A DNA stretch of 6,055 nt, from the NCBI GenBank assembly GCA_937897085.1, contig CALCOR010000028.1, forward strand, positions 1 to 6,055, read 5' to 3'. The position numbers and the translations under genes were made by a program. Source of the DNA: an uncultured euryarchaeote (lineage in GTDB: Archaea; Thermoplasmatota; Poseidoniia; Poseidoniales; Thalassarchaeaceae). Position 1 is the stretch's first letter, and every line of letters starts with the position of its first letter. The notes beneath the pieces are model-generated. The model searched no databases. It worked only from the letters and a program-made list of their open reading frames with translations, and was not told the DNA's origin. Below are positions 3,161 through 6,055 of the stretch, piece by piece.

Positions 3161-6055
3161 ATGAGCACATCCAATGCATCTCAGGACGTGTCCAGCGTAC
3201 GCTGTGTCTCGCTGTTCGCGGCCATGCTACTGTGCGTGAGCGTCGCACCGCTGCTCTCCACCGAACCTGCGTCCACCCTCAACGGGACGGCGCAACAACG
3301 CTGGTCTGGTGATGTCTGGAACGAGACGCCGTTCAGGGATGTCGCTGTTCCCGAGGGGTTCACCTTCCTCTCGTACACCGATTACTCTGACGTCGGCGTG
3401 CTCATCAACAACAACAGCGCCGCCAGCCGCACCATCGGCTGGGCGTTCGTGGGTGCGCGCAATATCTCTCCAGAACGCGTGTTCCTGTTCGACAACGAGA
3501 GCACGCCGACTGGTGAGACGATCAACAACCAGCAGTTCGATGATTACTTCGCGGACCCGCTGCGACAGATGATCTTGGACCGCAACCTGACCAACGAACT
3601 GAACTATCTCGTGACCACCAAGGGTGTGCCGCTGCGCGTCTCCGGGTCGACCAACGCGCGGGCGTCATTCGATTCTGAGATCGGGCTCATCAATGGGCAA
3701 TACAACAACACCATCCACGCCAACTGGTGGACGGGGCACACCTATGGCCCGGCCTCGGACAGCGTGATGGAGCAGTTCTCCCGCGAGAAGTATGGATTCT
3801 ACCTAGTGACCCGACTGACAGGCTACTCGGTCGATACGGCGCTGGGCCTGATCGAGAAAGCGAACAACTCGTTCGGAAACCGCGGCCAGGTCGTGCTAGA
3901 TCTCGCCACCAACCAAAACGGCTCGGGCTACAAGTGGTGGAACGACATGCTCTACTACGCTAACACCACGTTGGCGGGCGAGATGGGACTGCCCGTCCAT
4001 TTCAACCAGAACTCGACCTTCGTGACCAACGAGACGAACGTGATGTTCTACGCATCGTGGGGTTCGAACGATGGTTCGTGGGGGCAGAACTGGCTGCCCA
4101 ACTCGGGCTTCGACACCTCGAGTTCCAGCTGGAGTTCAGGTTCGAAGTACTGGGTTGCGCAAGACCCCCCTCTGACAAGCGGTGAGACATTCTCCTGGGG
4201 TCGTCAGACTTCGGTGAAACAGGGTGGCAACGCCGCGCTGGAAGGGGTGCTGGAGTCGGCCGCCTGCACGGCCAGCGTTGCGAGCACCACCAGCGGCCTG
4301 CTCGCCGAGTACTTCGACAATGCCGGTCTCTCGTACAACTCCAGTCAGATGCCCGACCTGACTGGCAGGACTCCCGACTACTGGCGCTCCGAGCCGAACA
4401 TCGACCATGCTGCAACCTCCAGTCAATGGCCCGGGCTCGACAATCGCTTCGACGACTACTGGTCGGTTCGACACACCGGCACCATCACCATTCCCGATTC
4501 GGGCAACTGGACCTTCTATCTCAACAGCGACGACGGAACGAAACTGTGGCTCGACGACGTGGAGATCGTCGACAATCAAGGAGTGCACGGAATGCGCGAG
4601 GTATCCGACACCGTATGGATGGATGCGGGTGAGCATTCGTTGCGCACCGAGTTCTTCGAGCACGGTGGCTGGGCTGGCTTCATCGTCTCATGGGAAGGGC
4701 CCAACGTCAGCAAGCAGGTGGTGCCGGCCAGCGCCTTCACACGTGGAGTCAGCGCGCCTGCCGCCCCTTCCGGACTGGTACACCATTGGGCCTTCGACGA
4801 GAGCAACGGCACCACCGTTGCGGACTCGGTGGGCACGGCGGATATGACCCTGTTCAACAGTAACAACGGCAGCAGTTGGCAGCAGTGCCTGTTCGGCAAC
4901 TGTTACTCCTTCGACGGCAGCGACGACTACGCCAAGGTCGACGTCAACGACTGGGGCGGCGACTTCTCCGTCTCCCTCTGGGCCAACACCCAGAACTCCA
5001 GCCAATCATTGCACTCGTCCGTAATCGCCGTGAACGACGTCGCAGGTGATGATGACTCATTCCAGATTGAGACCAGTGGGGGGAGCAACGGTGACTGGCA
5101 AGTCTGGTCAAACTCCACCTACACGATTGGCTCGATCGATGCTGGAAGTTGGACACATCTTGCTGTGACGTTCCAGAGCAACACCTTGCGCATGTACAAG
5201 GGCGGGCTCCTCGTTGGAACCAGTACTGTTCCGGCTGGTGACATCGACAGCATTGAACTCTACAAGATGGGTGTCAACAGGGCGGGGAACACCCACTTTG
5301 AGGGACTAATCGATGAGGTGCAGGTCTGGAATCGCACACTATCAGACGACGATGTCGCCGCTCTCAACGCAAAGGCGGCCTGGGAGTGCCCCGACTACAG
5401 CGCCGTGGGAACTGGAGAGACCTACGTCGAGCAAGACTACGACTTCCCAGACGAACTCCAAGAACATGCTTGGATTCTCTACGGGTACGCGCGCAAGGCC
5501 GGCTGGCTGCACGGCGACTACCGCATCGAGATTGACGGCTACGACACCAATGGGTCCTTGCTGTCGACCAACGTCAGCAGCACTAACACCCTCTCGGACA
5601 GTTGGAATTCACTCACCATCCGTTTCCGCCCGCATGCGAACGCCACCTCGTTCAAGGTGAGGATGGCCGCTCTGTTGGACAATGTAACCCGCAACGGTTC
5701 AGTCTATTTCGACACGATGAACCTGAGGGCGATCAGACCGCATTTCGAGTGGGTCGACGGCTCGATCGCTGAGACCGCGGTGAGCACTGGTGGCCGCTCG
5801 TTCAACTGGAACACGGGCTACGGGCAGAGTCTGGTGGCCGACCTGCTGGAGGATGGGGTGTCCGGGGTGAAGGGCTACGTCTACGAGCCATACCTGACGG
5901 CTGTCTCGTCCCCGAATGTGCTGCTTCCCTACTACGCCTACGGCTACAACCTCGCCGAGGTCTACTACGCCTCCAACCCGCTCATCTCGTGGATGGGCAC
6001 CGTGGTGGGTGATCCCAAGATGGCCGCCTACTCCGATATTCTGCACGACATCAAC
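3161..6055 (+). CDS. Secreted TIGR03790-family protein with inserted PA14 and LamG domains (3' end outside window)
   Basis: The frame is open for 965 codons from ATG 3161 to the window edge. Residues 1-34 look like a signal peptide (Arg14, then a hydrophobic stretch from about 15 to 32), so the protein is exported. Residues about 75-305 match the N-terminal part of the uncharacterised family TIGR03790, including GVLINNNSAASRTIGWAFVG, LNYLVTTKGVPLRV, ASFDSEIGLI, FYLVTRL and YASWGSNDG. The family resumes at about 862 with IAETAVSTGGRSF, GQSLVADLLEDG, GYVYEPYLTA, LAEVYYASNPLISWMG and VVGDPKM. Between them lie a segment with NSGFDTSSSSW (314-324), a PA14 domain (about 379-527, with Asp457-Asp458-Gly459 in its Ca/glycan-loop position), a LamG-type domain (about 538-740) and a further beta-sandwich piece (about 749-860). 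About 25 N-X-S/T sequons suggest heavy surface N-glycosylation. Likely role: extracellular binding or processing of glycans or glycoproteins; this is inference. No Shine-Dalgarno site is visible, and no in-frame ATG lies just upstream of 3161. Confidence 0.88.
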   Translation, partial: MSTSNASQDVSSVRCVSLFAAMLLCVSVAPLLSTEPASTLNGTAQQRWSGDVWNETPFRDVAVPEGFTFLSYTDYSDVGVLINNNSAASRTIGWAFVGARNISPERVFLFDNESTPTGETINNQQFDDYFADPLRQMILDRNLTNELNYLVTTKGVPLRVSGSTNARASFDSEIGLINGQYNNTIHANWWTGHTYGPASDSVMEQFSREKYGFYLVTRLTGYSVDTALGLIEKANNSFGNRGQVVLDLATNQNGSGYKWWNDMLYYANTTLAGEMGLPVHFNQNSTFVTNETNVMFYASWGSNDGSWGQNWLPNSGFDTSSSSWSSGSKYWVAQDPPLTSGETFSWGRQTSVKQGGNAALEGVLESAACTASVASTTSGLLAEYFDNAGLSYNSSQMPDLTGRTPDYWRSEPNIDHAATSSQWPGLDNRFDDYWSVRHTGTITIPDSGNWTFYLNSDDGTKLWLDDVEIVDNQGVHGMREVSDTVWMDAGEHSLRTEFFEHGGWAGFIVSWEGPNVSKQVVPASAFTRGVSAPAAPSGLVHHWAFDESNGTTVADSVGTADMTLFNSNNGSSWQQCLFGNCYSFDGSDDYAKVDVNDWGGDFSVSLWANTQNSSQSLHSSVIAVNDVAGDDDSFQIETSGGSNGDWQVWSNSTYTIGSIDAGSWTHLAVTFQSNTLRMYKGGLLVGTSTVPAGDIDSIELYKMGVNRAGNTHFEGLIDEVQVWNRTLSDDDVAALNAKAAWECPDYSAVGTGETYVEQDYDFPDELQEHAWILYGYARKAGWLHGDYRIEIDGYDTNGSLLSTNVSSTNTLSDSWNSLTIRFRPHANATSFKVRMAALLDNVTRNGSVYFDTMNLRAIRPHFEWVDGSIAETAVSTGGRSFNWNTGYGQSLVADLLEDGVSGVKGYVYEPYLTAVSSPNVLLPYYAYGYNLAEVYYASNPLISWMGTVVGDPKMAAYSDILHDIN
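4265..5389 (+). other. Inserted PA14-LamG cassette bounded by two cysteines
   Basis: Within the secreted protein, this segment runs from Cys369 to Cys743. The first module (LLAEYFDNAGL... to VVPASAF, about 380-526) is a PA14 domain, a beta-barrel found in glycan-binding toxins, adhesins and glycosidases; NWTFYLNSDDGTKLWLDD is its most diagnostic strand-loop-strand. The second (GLVHHWAFDES... to DEVQVWNRTLSDDDVAAL, about 538-735) is a LamG/concanavalin-A-like domain, recognised by the W-x-F-D-E opening, YSFDGSDDY, SWTHLAVTF, and the closing G-x-I-D-E-V-x-V-W. It has its own cysteine pair, Cys576 and Cys581. The two boundary cysteines are the only other ones after the signal peptide, so they may pair and close the cassette at its base. 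Confidence 0.7.

Noticed and set aside
4136..4663. Minus-strand frame of 175 codons inside the large secreted-protein gene
   Set aside because: The plus-strand frame shows the PA14 domain and continuous family homology through this stretch; the antisense product has no motif.
4100..5740. Tandem repeats or a CRISPR/mobile origin for the insert
   Set aside because: No direct repeats, terminal inverted repeats or target duplications are visible at the DNA level around the insert boundaries; the insert is protein domains in frame.

Overview
The window looks like a piece of an archaeal genome, most likely a planktonic euryarchaeon of the Thermoplasmatota / Marine Group II (Poseidoniales) type. 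The evidence is an Hjc-type archaeal Holliday junction resolvase, an archaeal-style YjbQ protein, and a tRNA-Gly with an A/T-rich box centred 26 nt upstream. Several genes also lack a Shine-Dalgarno site and have a TATA-like box about 26-30 nt before the start codon, as in leaderless archaeal transcription, and there is a very large secreted protein rich in N-glycosylation sequons. The lineage is inferred; no marker gene in the window proves it. The DNA is GC-rich and densely coding, and no mobile element, CRISPR array or rRNA is visible.

Layout, left to right. Positions 2-172 (+) hold the 3' end of an unrecognised charged, probably coiled-coil protein. It converges on an Hjc-like resolvase (199-870, -) that carries an unusual internal insertion and a C-terminal extension. 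Divergent from it is a RuvX/YqgF-like RNase H-fold protein (about 1010-1771, +). A tRNA-Gly(CCC) gene follows (1812-1885), then a YjbQ/UPF0047 gene (1942-2373, +). YjbQ converges across a 49-bp gap containing a 7-bp hairpin onto a macrodomain (ADP-ribose-binding) protein (2423-3058, -). A 102-bp divergent promoter region then leads into the largest gene, open from 3161 to the window end (+).

That last gene is the centrepiece: 965 residues of a secreted protein whose outer parts match the uncharacterised family TIGR03790. The family core is interrupted after about residue 305 and resumes at about residue 862. The roughly 555-residue insert holds a PA14 domain, a LamG/concanavalin-like domain and what look like the two halves of a further carbohydrate-binding-type beta sandwich around them. 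Only four cysteines lie outside the signal peptide: two sit inside LamG, and two lie at the two ends of the PA14-LamG cassette.

Functionally the window splits into a DNA-recombination pair (two putative junction nucleases of different folds facing apart), small metabolic or nucleotide-signal proteins (YjbQ, macrodomain), one tRNA, and a cell-surface glycan/protein-interaction gene. I see no single operon tying them together.
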